This document shows positions 26,410 to 35,555 of a DNA stretch of 64,000 nucleotides, piece by piece. Under the pieces are notes generated by a model. The model saw only the letters and a program-made list of their open reading frames with translations. It made no database searches and was not told where the DNA came from. Origin of the DNA: Verrucomicrobiales bacterium (GTDB taxonomy: Bacteria; Verrucomicrobiota; Verrucomicrobiia; Verrucomicrobiales; DEV007); NCBI GenBank assembly GCA_029233965.1, contig JARGOP010000001.1, positions 80,498 through 144,497 on the forward strand. Direction: 5' to 3'. Each line of letters starts with the position of its first letter. Positions within the stretch are counted from its first letter, which is position 1. Both the position numbers and the translations under genes were made by a program.

Positions 26410-27063
26410 TCACACCTCCTCGACATACATCCGGCCCGCCATTTCAAGGCCCAGTTGCAGGGCAGCTTCGCCGCCTCGTTGAATCTCCAGTATCCCGGCA
26501 GCACGATCTTTCCGGCTCACGGTGAATTCCCCACCGATCTTCAGGCCCTTTTGGTTCAACCACTCAAGCAGCGCTGAATTCTCGTCTGAAACCCTGACAA
26601 CACGATAATCCCCCTCTTCGACTTCGGCGAGGGAAGAGGAGTCAACCAGAGTCAGCTTTCCATTCCGGTCCGGGATCGGATCTCCGTGCGGGTCATGAGT
26701 GGGCCGACCGAGCATTTCATCCATGCGATCAAGAAGCAGGTCGGAGACGACGTGCTCCAAGTCTTCGGCCTCGTCGTGAACTTCGGACCAGTCGAACTTC
26801 ATGATCTCGACGAGGAAAAGTTCGATGAGACGGTGGCGACGTACTACCTTGAGGGCGGCGAGACGACCATGCCTGCGAAGTTTCAAGCCGCGTCTGGGAA
26901 CATAATCGATGAGGCCTTTTTCGCTGAGATGCTGCATCATCGTGGTCACGGTCCCGGAGGTCAGCTCCAATTCGGCGGCGATATCCCCTACCGTGGCGGC
27001 ACCTTTCGTGTCCTCGAGATGGAGGATCGCTTTCAGGTAGTTCTCTTCTGTGCTCGTCGCCAT
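26410..27063 (-). CDS. DtxR/MntR-family metal-dependent repressor with FeoA-like domain
   Basis: The frame extends to 27393, but the protein begins at the ATG at 27063 (MATSTEENYLKAILHLED), the normal family start. 217 residues: winged helix (about 1-70, VGDIAAELELTSGTVTTMMQ), metal-binding/dimerisation domain (RRHRLIELFLVEIM, then HDEAEDLEHVVSD), and a C-terminal SH3/FeoA-like domain from about 140. Ligands His (RRH), Glu and His (EAEDLEH) are visible; the N-terminal Asp and Glu used by Mn-specific MntR are not clearly present (EENYLK), so iron or manganese remains open. It is divergent from the importer operon and probably represses it through the site at 27092-27124. Confidence 0.85.
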   Translation of the reverse strand: MATSTEENYLKAILHLEDTKGAATVGDIAAELELTSGTVTTMMQHLSEKGLIDYVPRRGLKLRRHGRLAALKVVRRHRLIELFLVEIMKFDWSEVHDEAEDLEHVVSDLLLDRMDEMLGRPTHDPHGDPIPDRNGKLTLVDSSSLAEVEEGDYRVVRVSDENSALLEWLNQKGLKIGGEFTVSRKDRAAGILEIQRGGEAALQLGLEMAGRMYVEEV

Positions 27064-27091
27064 TGCAGAGAGAGTAAATGAGGTTCTTTGC

Positions 27092-27124
27092 TTATCAAGA
27101 AGTTTATCTTGAGTTATCAAGATA
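27092..27124. promoter_or_regulatory. Probable operator of the DtxR-family repressor
   Basis: Three copies of the half-site TATCAAGA/TCTTGATA lie head to head: TTATCAAGA (27092-27100), TTTATCTTGA (27103-27112) and TTATCAAGATA (27114-27124). The last two form an 8-bp inverted repeat, TATCTTGA-GTTA-TCAAGATA; the first two form TCAAGA-AGTTTA-TCTTGA. The site lies between the divergent repressor and binding-protein genes, 17 bp before the latter's ATG, so it could block both promoters. Confidence 0.7.
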
Positions 27125-27141
27125 GTGGGTAATTTTAGACT

Positions 27142-28167
27142 ATGAGTTCTGTATTCATGTTCATTCGTTCCGTCGCTGAGAATCCTGCCCGGCGATTTCG
27201 TGCCTTCGTCGGCTCGCTTCTGATTGCGCTTTCCGCGCTGCTCACGTCCTGCACCGGCGAGCCGAAGGAGAAGTCGGCGGAAATTCCCTTCCAGGCTACC
27301 GCGACGATAGCCATGATCGCCGATGTCGTTCGCGAGGTGGCCGGGGAACGGGCCAAGGTGAATGGAATGATCGGTTCCGGAGTGGATCCCCACCTCTACA
27401 AACCGACAAGCACCGACATCAAAGCGCTACAAGCCTCGGATGTGATTTTTTACAACGGCTTGAACCTTGAGGGGAAAATGGGCGATGTCCTTGTTCGCAT
27501 GGCCCGTTCCGGAAAGTCGGTTTATGCCGTGACGGAGGAGATTCTTAATTCCGGGGACTTTGTCATTACGGATGAAGAGGATCACTATGACCCCCATGTC
27601 TGGATGGATGTCACAGGCTGGATTCGGGCGGTTGATGTCATTGCCGGGGGTCTCGCCGCTTATGATCCGGCAGGAGAGTCGGTCTATCTTGAAAATGCAT
27701 CGTCCTACAAAGCAGAGTTGGTGAAGCTCGATACCTATGCAAAAAAGGCGATCGCATCGATTCCGGAACAACAGCGTGTCCTTGTCACGGCTCACGATGC
27801 GTTTGGATACATGGCACGGGCCTACGGACTTGAGGTAAGGGGCATCCAGGGGATCAGCACGGAGTCGGAGGCGGGCGTCAAAGATATTGAGAATCTCGTG
27901 ACCCACCTCGTTGAAAGGAGTATTCCGGCGGTTTTTGTGGAGACCTCGGTTTCGGATAAAAACGTGAGAGCGTTGGTCGAAGGGGCGGCTGCAAAGGACC
28001 ATCCCGTCGTCATCGGGGGCGAACTTTTTTCCGATGCGATGGGAGCTGAAGGCACCTACGAGGGCACCTACATCGGAATGCTCGATCACAACATCACAAC
28101 GATTGCCCGTGCGCTCGGGGGGGAGGCACCGGAAGGAGGCCTGAACGGAAAGCTTTCTCCTCAGTGA
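27142..28167 (+). CDS. Mn/Zn/Fe ABC importer, solute-binding lipoprotein
   Basis: A 341-residue lipoprotein of the TroA/ZnuA cluster A-I family. The signal ends in ALLTSCTG (lipobox LTSC). Metal ligands of the family are seen at GVDPHLYKP (His), YDPHVWMD (His), [10 protein letters not shown] (His) and GELFSDAMG (Asp); ISTESEAG supplies the conserved Glu. No His-rich loop of the ZnuA type is present, pointing to Mn or Fe rather than Zn. First gene of an operon of four: binding protein, ATPase, two permeases. The start at 27142 lies 17 bp after the operator; an internal ATG at 27157 is also possible. Confidence 0.9.
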   Translation: MSSVFMFIRSVAENPARRFRAFVGSLLIALSALLTSCTGEPKEKSAEIPFQATATIAMIADVVREVAGERAKVNGMIGSGVDPHLYKPTSTDIKALQASDVIFYNGLNLEGKMGDVLVRMARSGKSVYAVTEEILNSGDFVITDEEDHYDPHVWMDVTGWIRAVDVIAGGLAAYDPAGESVYLENASSYKAELVKLDTYAKKAIASIPEQQRVLVTAHDAFGYMARAYGLEVRGIQGISTESEAGVKDIENLVTHLVERSIPAVFVETSVSDKNVRALVEGAAAKDHPVVIGGELFSDAMGAEGTYEGTYIGMLDHNITTIARALGGEAPEGGLNGKLSPQ

Positions 28168-28186
28168 TTCGAGAACGGAACGGACT

Positions 28187-29017
28187 ATGCACAACGAATC
28201 TCTAAAAAGTCAGGCGACTTTTCCTCCGAAATCGACCGAGCCGAGGCCGGAGCATCCGCCGGAGGTTCCGCTCGCGATCCACGACCTGACGGTTGCGTAT
28301 CATCGCAAGCCGGTCCTGTGGGACATCGAGCTCAATATCCCCGAGGGCAAGCTGGTCGGAATCGTCGGCCCGAACGGTGCGGGCAAAAGCACATTGCTGA
28401 AAGCGTGTCTTGACCTCATTCCAAAGACTTCGGGTTGGGCACACATTTACGGCAAACCTTACAAGAAGGCGCGGCACCTCGTCGCCTATGTCCCCCAGCG
28501 CGAGAGTGTCGACTGGGATTTCCCGGTCAGTGCTCTCGATGTCGTTGCGATGGGCGCCTACCGGCGTCTCGGCTGGTTCCGCCGGGTCACGAAGGAGGAA
28601 TCAGCGAAAGCGCTCCATTGTCTTGAGCAGGTCGGGATTGATCACCTTGCGGACCGGCAGATCAGTCAGCTTTCCGGGGGGCAGCAGCAGCGGGTTTTTC
28701 TCGCGCGAGCTCTCATGCAGGACGCGGAACTGTATCTCATGGATGAGCCTTTCGCTGCGGTCGATGCCGCCACCGAGGAGGCTATTGTCGCGCTTCTCCG
28801 CAAACTGAGCGATCAGGGCAAGACCTGCCTCGTCGTGCATCATGACCTCGCCACCGTCACGACTTACTTTGACTGGCTTGTCCTCCTCAACATGCGAGTC
28901 GTTGCCGACGGGCCCGCTGAGACCACCTTCACGCGGGAGAATCTTCAGAAGACTTACGGCGGAAAGCTGAACCTTCTCGAGAAAGCGGCGGAAGCTCTCC
29001 GTCATACCATCAACTAG
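28187..29017 (+). CDS. Mn/Zn/Fe ABC importer, ATPase
   Basis: A 276-residue ABC ATPase: Walker [13 protein letters not shown] loop [15 protein letters not shown] (typical of the TroB/MntB/ZnuC group), signature [15 protein letters not shown], Walker [13 protein letters not shown], and H loop VVHHDLATV. It carries a 30-residue N-terminal extension before the ABC core (KPVLWDIEL). It starts 20 bp after the binding-protein stop and is followed 4 bp later by the permease. It powers uptake through the two permeases downstream. Confidence 0.93.
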   Translation: MHNESLKSQATFPPKSTEPRPEHPPEVPLAIHDLTVAYHRKPVLWDIELNIPEGKLVGIVGPNGAGKSTLLKACLDLIPKTSGWAHIYGKPYKKARHLVAYVPQRESVDWDFPVSALDVVAMGAYRRLGWFRRVTKEESAKALHCLEQVGIDHLADRQISQLSGGQQQRVFLARALMQDAELYLMDEPFAAVDAATEEAIVALLRKLSDQGKTCLVVHHDLATVTTYFDWLVLLNMRVVADGPAETTFTRENLQKTYGGKLNLLEKAAEALRHTIN

Positions 29018-29020
29018 CGT

Positions 29021-30361
29021 ATGCCTCCCTTTCAGGACATCCTTGAGGTGATTCTCCTGCAGAATTACAATACGCGTCTTGTCGTTCTCAGCACAACGAT
29101 GCTCGGAATCGCGGCGGGATTGATCGGGTCGTTCCTTCTCCTTCGAAAGCGCTCCCTCATGGGTGACGCGCTCTCGCATGCCACCCTTCCCGGAGTCGCG
29201 ATTGCCTTTGCGGTGATGGTTTCGTTAGGGGGAACCGGGAAATCGCTTCCCGGTCTCCTCCTTGGCGCGACGCTCTCCGGGGTCGCCGGTATTCTCACGA
29301 TGCTCCTGATCCGCAACACGACCCGGCTTCGTGATGATGTCGCGATGGGCTTTGTCTTGAGTGTCTTCTTTGGCGTCGGCGTCGCGAGTCTGCAAATGGT
29401 CCAGAGCCTTCCCGGCGCGAGCGCAGCGGGGTTAGAGTCCTTCATTTATGGAAAAACCGCTTCGATGGTGCAGTCTGACTTTCTCCTCATCGCGATTGTC
29501 GCGGGAGTTGCTTCGCTGATCTCGCTGGCACTGTTGAAAGAGTTTCTCCTCCTTTGCTTCGACGATGCCTACGCTTCGGCGCAGGGATGGCCCACTCTGG
29601 CACTCGATATCCTTTTGTTAGGGCTCGTCACGGCTGTCACTGTGATCGGACTGCAGTCGGTCGGCCTGATTCTCGTGATCGCATTTCTCATCACCCCGGC
29701 GACGGCCGCCCGCTTCTGGACGCAGCGCCTCCTCCCCATGCTTCTGCTCTCGGCCGTTATCGGAGGAATCAGCGGCTGGCTTGGCGCTTCGATCAGTGCC
29801 CTCACGCCGAATCTTCCTGCCGGGGCAGTCATTGTTCTTGTCGCCGCCACCCTGTTTCTCATCAGCATGCTGTTCGCTCCGGAGCGCGGCGTGTTTCCCC
29901 GAATTTTTCGTCATGCGAGGCTTCGGAAAAAAGTGGATCGGCAGCATTTTCTCCGGGCTGCCTACGAGGTTCTCGAGTCGACCGCTGACGGGGAAAAGGT
30001 CGCGAATGTCCCCTTTGATCTCTCCCGCCTTCTCGACAAGCGCACCTGGACTCCGCATCAACTGAAGCAGATTCTCCGCACGGCCCGGCGGGAGGATCAT
30101 ATTGAGTCAACCGGTCCCGGAAAGATCCTCCTTTCTGAACCCGGTTTCGGCGAAGCGGCGCGGGTGACGCGGAATCACCGCCTCTGGGAAACCTATCTCA
30201 TCAATTACGCGGACATCGCCCCGAGCCATGTGGATCGTGATGCCGACCTCGTTGAGCACATCCTCGGAGCCGAGCTCGTCCACGAGCTGGAGAAGTATCT
30301 CGACGATCCGCATCTCTCACCCCCGGTTCCGCCAAGCCCCCACCCCCTCGCCGACGCATGA
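29021..30361 (+). CDS. Metal ABC importer permease fused to a DtxR-like C-terminal domain
   Basis: A 446-residue protein. Residues 1-295 are an ABC-3 family permease with about eight or nine helices and the conserved stretches LRKRSLMGDALSHATLPGVA and GLILVIAFLITPATAA. The usual family length is about 280-300. Residues about 305-440 are soluble: a winged-helix-like part (FLRAAYEVLESTADGEK, LDKRTWTPHQLKQILRTARR) followed by RNHRLWETYLINYADIAPSH and ADLVEHILGAELVHELEKYL, which parallels the dimerisation/metal-binding domain of DtxR (compare RRHRLIELFL...EDLEHVVSD in the window's own repressor). It may sense cytoplasmic metal and gate the transporter. Its stop overlaps the next ATG by 4 bp. Confidence 0.85.
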   Translation: MPPFQDILEVILLQNYNTRLVVLSTTMLGIAAGLIGSFLLLRKRSLMGDALSHATLPGVAIAFAVMVSLGGTGKSLPGLLLGATLSGVAGILTMLLIRNTTRLRDDVAMGFVLSVFFGVGVASLQMVQSLPGASAAGLESFIYGKTASMVQSDFLLIAIVAGVASLISLALLKEFLLLCFDDAYASAQGWPTLALDILLLGLVTAVTVIGLQSVGLILVIAFLITPATAARFWTQRLLPMLLLSAVIGGISGWLGASISALTPNLPAGAVIVLVAATLFLISMLFAPERGVFPRIFRHARLRKKVDRQHFLRAAYEVLESTADGEKVANVPFDLSRLLDKRTWTPHQLKQILRTARREDHIESTGPGKILLSEPGFGEAARVTRNHRLWETYLINYADIAPSHVDRDADLVEHILGAELVHELEKYLDDPHLSPPVPPSPHPLADA

Positions 30362-31284
30362 ACTGGACTTCTTTCGATACCTGGATCGTGGTGATCGGTG
30401 CGCTCTGTGCGATGGCCTGTGCTTTGCCGGGGTGTTTTCTCGTCCTCAGAAAAATGAGCATGATGGGAGATGCAATCAGCCATGCGGTGCTTCCCGGGCT
30501 CGCCATTGCGTTCCTCATCACAGGAACGAGAGCGAGTGTGCCGATGTTTTTCGGTGCGGCGATTGCCGGTGTCCTCACGGCTCTTTTCACCCAGTGGATC
30601 AGCCGGTTTGGAAATGTGGATCGTGGCGCGGCGATGGGGATCGTCTTCACGACCCTGTTTGCGATCGGGCTGATCATGATTCGACAGGCGGCGGACAATG
30701 TCGACCTGGATCCGGGATGCGTCCTCTACGGGGCCATCGAACTGACGCCGCTGGACACGGTTGGCTCGACCGGGATTCCCCGCGCCGCGCTCGTGAACGG
30801 GGGCGTGCTCCTTGCCAACCTCGTCATCATTTTGGTGTTGTTTAAGGAATTCAAACTCGGTGCCTTTGATTCGGCCCTTGCTGACACGCTAGGGTTTTCC
30901 TCGCAGTTTCTCCACTACCTGCTCATGACCATGGTCGCAGTGACGACGGTTGCCGCCTTCGAATCCGTGGGAAGCATCATTGTCATCGCAATGTTAATCG
31001 TGCCGCCGGCAACGGCTCTGCTCCTGACCCGGAAATTGCCTGCGATGCTCCTCATTGCCACAGTCACGGCGGCCCTCTCCGCCCTTCTCGGTCATCTCGG
31101 CGCCATCATCGTCCCTCCCTGGTTCGGGTTTCAGACAACGACCACTTCCGGCATGATTGCCCTCGCGGCCGGGGTTCTCTTCACCCTCGCGTGGTTGTTC
31201 AGTCCGATCGAGGGAATCCTCGTGAAACGTTGGCACCGAAACCATTCTGAGCCTGAAGAGGTGCCTGAACCGGGCGGCGCGTAG
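30358..31284 (+). CDS. Metal ABC importer, second permease
   Basis: A 308-residue ABC-3 family permease, about eight helices. Family motifs: CFLVLRKMSMMGDAISHAVL and VGSIIVIAMLIVPPATALLL. It ends with a short cytoplasmic tail without a DtxR-like part, in contrast to the permease upstream. The ATG overlaps the stop of that gene (ATGA), indicating coupled translation of a heterodimeric channel as in TroCD/MtsC-type systems. No terminator is seen before the convergent agmatine deiminase gene 32 bp further. Confidence 0.92.
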   Translation: MNWTSFDTWIVVIGALCAMACALPGCFLVLRKMSMMGDAISHAVLPGLAIAFLITGTRASVPMFFGAAIAGVLTALFTQWISRFGNVDRGAAMGIVFTTLFAIGLIMIRQAADNVDLDPGCVLYGAIELTPLDTVGSTGIPRAALVNGGVLLANLVIILVLFKEFKLGAFDSALADTLGFSSQFLHYLLMTMVAVTTVAAFESVGSIIVIAMLIVPPATALLLTRKLPAMLLIATVTAALSALLGHLGAIIVPPWFGFQTTTTSGMIALAAGVLFTLAWLFSPIEGILVKRWHRNHSEPEEVPEPGGA

Positions 31285-31316
31285 TCGGGAATGAAGACTC
31301 CTGCGAAAAAGCGTTT

Positions 31317-32384
31317 CTAACCGGCCGAAGGCTGCTGCTGCGAAATGCAGTGAATCGCACCACCTTCTTTCACGATGTCGAGGACGTTGATCGGAATCAC
31401 CTTCCGGTCCGGAAAGACTTCCCCGAGTACTCCTGCAGCTTCCCGGTCCTGCGCACCCTGCCCGAAGGTCGGCATGAGAACCGCTCCGTTGAGAATCAGA
31501 AAGTTCACATAGCTTGCGGGCAGAACCGGAAGCCGCCAGTCGGGGGCGTGGCAGGCTTTCGGCAGGTCGAGCCGGATGATCTCCGGCCTTGATCCGTCGG
31601 GGAGGCGGAAATCCTGAATGCGTTCGAAATTTTCGTCGAGCACCCGCCGGTTCGGACTGGAAGGGTCCGGCTCCTTCGAAATGAGGATCGTGGCGTCATT
31701 CACGAAACGTGCCAGATCGTCGATGTGTCCGTCCGTATCATCCCCTTCGATGCCCTGACCGAGCCAGAAGATATCCTTCACGCCAAGGTAGTCGCGGAGG
31801 CGACTCTCGATCTCTCCCTGGCTGAGATCGGGGTTCCGGTTGGGATTCAGAAGCACCGCCTCGGTGGTGAGAAGCTGGCCGAGACTGTTCACTTCGATTG
31901 ATCCCCCTTCGAGAATCATGCCGGCATCAACGAGCGGGAGTCCGAGCGACTCCGCCATACAGGCCGGAATGCGGTTATCGAGATCGTAGGGAGTGAACTT
32001 GTCTCCCCAGCCGTTGAATCCCCAGTTGGTTGCCGCGATCCCGCCGGTCTTGTCGTTCTTCAGGAAAATTGCCCCGTGGTCACGGCACCAGACATCATTG
32101 TTCGGGTGGTCGAAAAGCTCGATCTGATCGAAGTCAGCGCAGGCCACATTCAGGGCATTCCCGATCGACTCATGGATTTCGCCGGGCGCGTTGATTCGCA
32201 CGGTCTCGTAGTGACTTGCCGCGGAAATGATTTCCGCAAAGACCGCCTCGACCCGGTCCACCGTGCCGGGCCAGTTTTCCCCGTGGGGCGACGGCCACGA
32301 AAACCAGACCGCCTCCTGGGGCTCCCACTCCGCGGGCATTCGATAGCCCTGAGCGGCCGGGGAAAGATTCGGATCGTCACTCAT
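31317..32384 (-). CDS. aguA: Agmatine deiminase
   Basis: A 355-residue protein of the guanidino-modifying (PPAD) superfamily that turns agmatine into N-carbamoylputrescine. Key stretches: ETVRINAP region, DVWCRDHGAIFLKN, GGSIEVNSLG (substrate Glu), DTDGHIDDLARFVND (catalytic His/Asp), and GGAIHCISQQ near the C-terminus with the catalytic Cys. All expected residues are present. The ATG at 32384 is 3 bp after the aguB stop, so the two form an operon (aguB first). Together they give the arginine-decarboxylase/agmatine route to putrescine; the decarboxylase is not in the window. Confidence 0.93.
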   Translation of the reverse strand: MSDDPNLSPAAQGYRMPAEWEPQEAVWFSWPSPHGENWPGTVDRVEAVFAEIISAASHYETVRINAPGEIHESIGNALNVACADFDQIELFDHPNNDVWCRDHGAIFLKNDKTGGIAATNWGFNGWGDKFTPYDLDNRIPACMAESLGLPLVDAGMILEGGSIEVNSLGQLLTTEAVLLNPNRNPDLSQGEIESRLRDYLGVKDIFWLGQGIEGDDTDGHIDDLARFVNDATILISKEPDPSSPNRRVLDENFERIQDFRLPDGSRPEIIRLDLPKACHAPDWRLPVLPASYVNFLILNGAVLMPTFGQGAQDREAAGVLGEVFPDRKVIPINVLDIVKEGGAIHCISQQQPSAG

Positions 32385-32387
32385 TCA

Positions 32388-33260
32388 TCAGGGAGCGTCA
32401 TCAATCCAGCGTTCTCCGATCTGCCCGTAGCTGTCGATGCGCCGATCGCGGAAGAAGGGCCAGATCCGGCGAAACTCCTCCAGCTTTTCGAGATCGATCT
32501 CAGCGGTGAGAATCGCTTCCTCATTCTCCGGGGCCCGCCCCACGACTTCGCCGTAGGGATTCGCGACAAAAGACTGACCCCAGAATTCTGTTTCCCCCTC
32601 GGTTCCGATGCGGTTCGCGGCTGCGATGTAGCAACCGTTCGCGACGGCATGACCGCGTTGCACGGTTTCCCAGGCTGTGTGCTGCGCGGCTCCCAGAGTC
32701 GGCTTTTCTTCGGGGAGCCAGCCGATCGCGGTGGGGTAAAAAATGACATTCGCTCCCTGCATTGCCGTGAGGCGTGCCGCTTCGGGATACCACTGATCCC
32801 AGCAGATGAGCACCCCGATTTTTCCGAAGGCGGTGTCCCAGGCCCGGTAGCCGAGATCGCCGGGGGTGAAGTAGAATTTTTCATGGAATCCGGGATCTTC
32901 CGGGATGTGCATTTTGCGATACTTCCCGAGAAAGGTGCCGTCCGCATCAATCACGGCCGCCGTGTTGTGATAGAGCCCTGTTGCCCGCTTCTCAAAGAGC
33001 GGCAGGACGAGAACGATTCCCAACTCCTTCGCGATGGAGGCAAAACGATCCGTCGTCGCACCGGGGATGGATTCCGCGAGAGAGAAGTGCGCGGGATCTT
33101 CGGTGCGGCAGAAATAGAGCGTCGAAACCATCTCCTGCAGACAGATCACGTTCGCGCCCGCGCCGGCCGCCTCGCGGACCTGCCGCTCTGCGAGATCGAG
33201 ATTCGAGGCGACGAATTCGCCCGCCGCGAACTGAGTCAGACCAATGGTGAAAGATTTCAT
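32388..33260 (-). CDS. aguB: N-carbamoylputrescine amidase
   Basis: A 290-residue nitrilase-family enzyme that hydrolyses N-carbamoylputrescine to putrescine, CO2 and ammonia. The Glu-Lys-Cys triad is visible: LPLFEKRATGLYHNTAAV (Glu), YRKMHIPEDPGFHEKFYFTP (Lys), and ICWDQWYPEAARL (Cys). The CWDQWYPE stretch is characteristic of AguB. It starts at the ATG at 33260, 62 bp from the divergent di-heme oxidoreductase start, and is followed at once by aguA. Confidence 0.94.
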   Translation of the reverse strand: MKSFTIGLTQFAAGEFVASNLDLAERQVREAAGAGANVICLQEMVSTLYFCRTEDPAHFSLAESIPGATTDRFASIAKELGIVLVLPLFEKRATGLYHNTAAVIDADGTFLGKYRKMHIPEDPGFHEKFYFTPGDLGYRAWDTAFGKIGVLICWDQWYPEAARLTAMQGANVIFYPTAIGWLPEEKPTLGAAQHTAWETVQRGHAVANGCYIAAANRIGTEGETEFWGQSFVANPYGEVVGRAPENEEAILTAEIDLEKLEEFRRIWPFFRDRRIDSYGQIGERWIDDAP

Positions 33261-33322
33261 GTGAGGGGCTGAAATTGGTCTCTGGCGCGAAAAATCGCAA
33301 GAGAAAGGACGCTGCCGGTGCC

Positions 33323-34705
33323 ATGTTTGAAGGGATGGTTTTTCACCGGATCATTTTCTGCCTCTGCTCCTTGATCGCGACACTTTCTGTCGCCGATGAA
33401 GAGTTGAGCGGTGGAGCGACGACCGTGTTTCAGGACGGACAAAACGCCTTCTCCCTCCCTCTTGCCAACATTTCCCGCGAGAACCGGCGCGCCCATGTCA
33501 TCGGGAATTCTTTTTTCAACAAAAACTGGGTCATCGCTCCTGCTTCGACGACAGCCCGCGACGGTCTTGGTCCGCTCTTCAATGCCCGGTCCTGCTCAGA
33601 GTGCCACCTGAGAGACGGGCGCGGAGCGCCTCCGCAGGGTGACGAGCCGCCCGTGGGACTGCTTTTCCGATTGAGCGTTCCCGGGACGGGAGCCCACGGC
33701 GCCCCTTTGCCGCATCCTGATTTCGGACACCAGCTCGGCGTCCGGGCGATCCCGGGGCTCGAGCCGGAAGGACGGGTGAAAATCCGCTATGAGGAAATCC
33801 CGGGAACGTTTGCCGATGGCACTCCCTATTCTCTGCGAAGGCCCACTTATGAAATTCTCACAGGAGCATCATCGCTGCCATCAGGGGAGGACATTCTCAT
33901 CAGTCCCCGTGTCGCGCTGCCGGTTTTCGGTCTCGGACTGCTGGAGGCGGTGCCTGAGGAATCCATCCTCGCTCTTGCTGATCCTCAAGACCTCGATGGG
34001 GACGGGATTTCCGGTCGTCCGAACCGCGTCTGGAACGCGGAGTCCGGAAGCGTCGAGCTCGGGCGCTTCGGCTGGAAGGCGAACCAACCGGATCTGAGAC
34101 AACAAACCGCGAGCGCTTTTCATGGCGACATCGGAATCACCTCGTCGATCCATCCGGAGCAGGCCCTCACGGCGCGTCAATGGGCAGCCCTCAGCGGGGT
34201 TTATCTCGACCCGGAGCCCGAACTCGACGAAAAGACGCTCGACCGTGTCGTCGTCTATCAACAGACGCTCGCCCCTCCGGGGAGAAGAATGATCGATGAC
34301 CCGAAGGTGATTCAGGGAAAGGCGCTTTTCGCGAAGGCCAACTGCACGGCCTGTCATCTTCCGGAGATGAAAACCGGCGCGGAGGTATCCGGCATTCCTG
34401 AACTCGCCAATCAAACGATCCGGGCCTACACCGATCTACTGCTGCATGACATGGGGCCGGAACTCGCCGACGGACGTCCTGATTTTGAAGCCAGCGGCAG
34501 CGAGTGGAGAACTCCGCCGCTGTGGGGCATCGGCCTCACCGAAGCGGTCAACGGGCATACTTTCTTCCTCCATGACGGTCGGGCCCGGAACCTCGAGGAG
34601 GCGATCCTCTGGCACGGAGGCGAAGCGGAAGCGGCACGGGAGATTTACCGGAGCTTCAGCGCGGAAGAGCGGGCCGCAGTCCTCGCGTTTCTCGAGTCGC
34701 TGTGA
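33323..34705 (+). CDS. Di-heme oxidoreductase, DUF1111 family
   Basis: Start chosen at the ATG at 33323 with AAAGGA about 14 nt upstream and a hydrophobic signal (IIFCLCSLIATLSVADEE). The in-frame start at 33275 has no signal peptide at its head; 33335 is another candidate. About 460 residues with two heme motifs, RSCSECHLRDGRGAPP and NCTACHLPEMKTGA, arranged as in the DUF1111/di-heme oxidoreductive (MauG-peroxidase-related) family. The segment RFGWKANQPDLRQQTASAFH is also typical of it. A periplasmic redox protein; partners unknown. It precedes the sigma-factor locus but is separated from it by 116 bp. Confidence 0.85.
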   Translation: MFEGMVFHRIIFCLCSLIATLSVADEELSGGATTVFQDGQNAFSLPLANISRENRRAHVIGNSFFNKNWVIAPASTTARDGLGPLFNARSCSECHLRDGRGAPPQGDEPPVGLLFRLSVPGTGAHGAPLPHPDFGHQLGVRAIPGLEPEGRVKIRYEEIPGTFADGTPYSLRRPTYEILTGASSLPSGEDILISPRVALPVFGLGLLEAVPEESILALADPQDLDGDGISGRPNRVWNAESGSVELGRFGWKANQPDLRQQTASAFHGDIGITSSIHPEQALTARQWAALSGVYLDPEPELDEKTLDRVVVYQQTLAPPGRRMIDDPKVIQGKALFAKANCTACHLPEMKTGAEVSGIPELANQTIRAYTDLLLHDMGPELADGRPDFEASGSEWRTPPLWGIGLTEAVNGHTFFLHDGRARNLEEAILWHGGEAEAAREIYRSFSAEERAAVLAFLESL

Positions 34706-34821
34706 CGGGTGCTGCCTGAGGGCCGGGATCGAACCTTCAACACTGGCCCTTCGCCGTTGAAATTTGGACGTTCCTAAGTTGGACGTTGAAATCCCTCCTC
34801 CCTTCTGCCAACCTCTTTTTC

Positions 34822-35097
34822 ATGCAACGACGATGGATTGACCGGCTTTTACTGGATCGGGGAGACACGTTTCCCTCAGGTCTTGAAGCCGGATTCGGAG
34901 CGAGCGTGCTCGCCCGGGCAAAGCAATTCAAAGCTGCGTTGCTCCGTCATCGCCGGTGGCTCATGGTTTCTTCGCTCATTGCGCTGGCGCTCGCGGTTTT
35001 GATTTCTGTCAGGATGGGAAATGAGGTGGAAGTCATCCCTCCACCGCTCGACGCCTTTCGCGCCCCGGCCTTTTCCGCTCCGCAACCGAATCTATGA
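34822..35097 (+). CDS. CnrY-like membrane anti-sigma factor (predicted)
   Basis: A 91-residue protein starting at the ATG at 34822; a TTG at 34786 would add 12 residues. The N-terminal 45 residues are charged and cytoplasmic-looking, one helix spans about 46-62 (WLMVSSLIALALAVLISV), and a short proline-rich periplasmic tail follows (VIPPPLDAFRAPAFSAPQ). This matches the size and layout of Cupriavidus metallidurans CnrY (about 95 residues, single helix, Pro/Ala-rich tail) rather than FecR or zinc-type anti-sigma factors. Its stop overlaps the next gene's ATG by 4 bp. The call rests on layout and neighbours; primary sequence similarity is weak. Confidence 0.68.
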   Translation: MQRRWIDRLLLDRGDTFPSGLEAGFGASVLARAKQFKAALLRHRRWLMVSSLIALALAVLISVRMGNEVEVIPPPLDAFRAPAFSAPQPNL

Positions 35098-35555
35098 AGC
35101 CGCTGAACTCACGCGCCTGGAGCATCGGAACGATTGTCGTCGCTGCGCTCGTCTCCTGGGGGGTTGCCAGGTATACGCTGAAGCACGGGCATTCCCATCC
35201 GCACAGTGAAACCGGGAACGCCGACCTGCACCACTGGTTGCATGAGAATCTGGGGATCAGTGCGGAGCAGGAGGCTCTTCTCCTTCCCATTGAGTTGGCA
35301 TTCGAGAAGGAGTCTGCGCAGTGTCAGGGGGAAATCGAAGCCGCCGGACTGGCCCTCGCGGAAGCGATCCGGAACGATCCCGAAGATTCCGGTGAAATCG
35401 AAGCCTCAAGACTGAGGCTTCACGCTGCCAAGGGTGAGTTGGAAGAACTCACCCTCCAACACTTTTTCGCGATGAAGAAGCATCTCAGTCCCGAGCAGGG
35501 CGAAAAGCTTCTTCAATGGACCCACGACAGTCTCCTCCATGGAAACCACCGCTGA
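35094..35555 (+). CDS. CnrX-like periplasmic metal sensor
   Basis: A 153-residue protein: N-terminal anchor (about 11-26, IGTIVVAALVSWGVARY), a His-rich segment HGHSHPH (31-37), then a helical-hairpin domain. D44-L-H46-x-x-L-H50, E67 and H123-x-x-x-M127 coincide without gaps with the Ni/Co ligands of CnrX as I recall them (H42, H46, E63, H119, M123). This is the strongest evidence for the three-gene system. It belongs to the heavy-metal resistance/Spy-like CnrX-NccX group. It probably binds Ni, Co or another transition metal in the periplasm and relays this to the anti-sigma factor encoded just upstream. Overlaps that gene by 4 bp and the sigma gene by 17 bp. Confidence 0.8.
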   Translation: MKPLNSRAWSIGTIVVAALVSWGVARYTLKHGHSHPHSETGNADLHHWLHENLGISAEQEALLLPIELAFEKESAQCQGEIEAAGLALAEAIRNDPEDSGEIEASRLRLHAAKGELEELTLQHFFAMKKHLSPEQGEKLLQWTHDSLLHGNHR

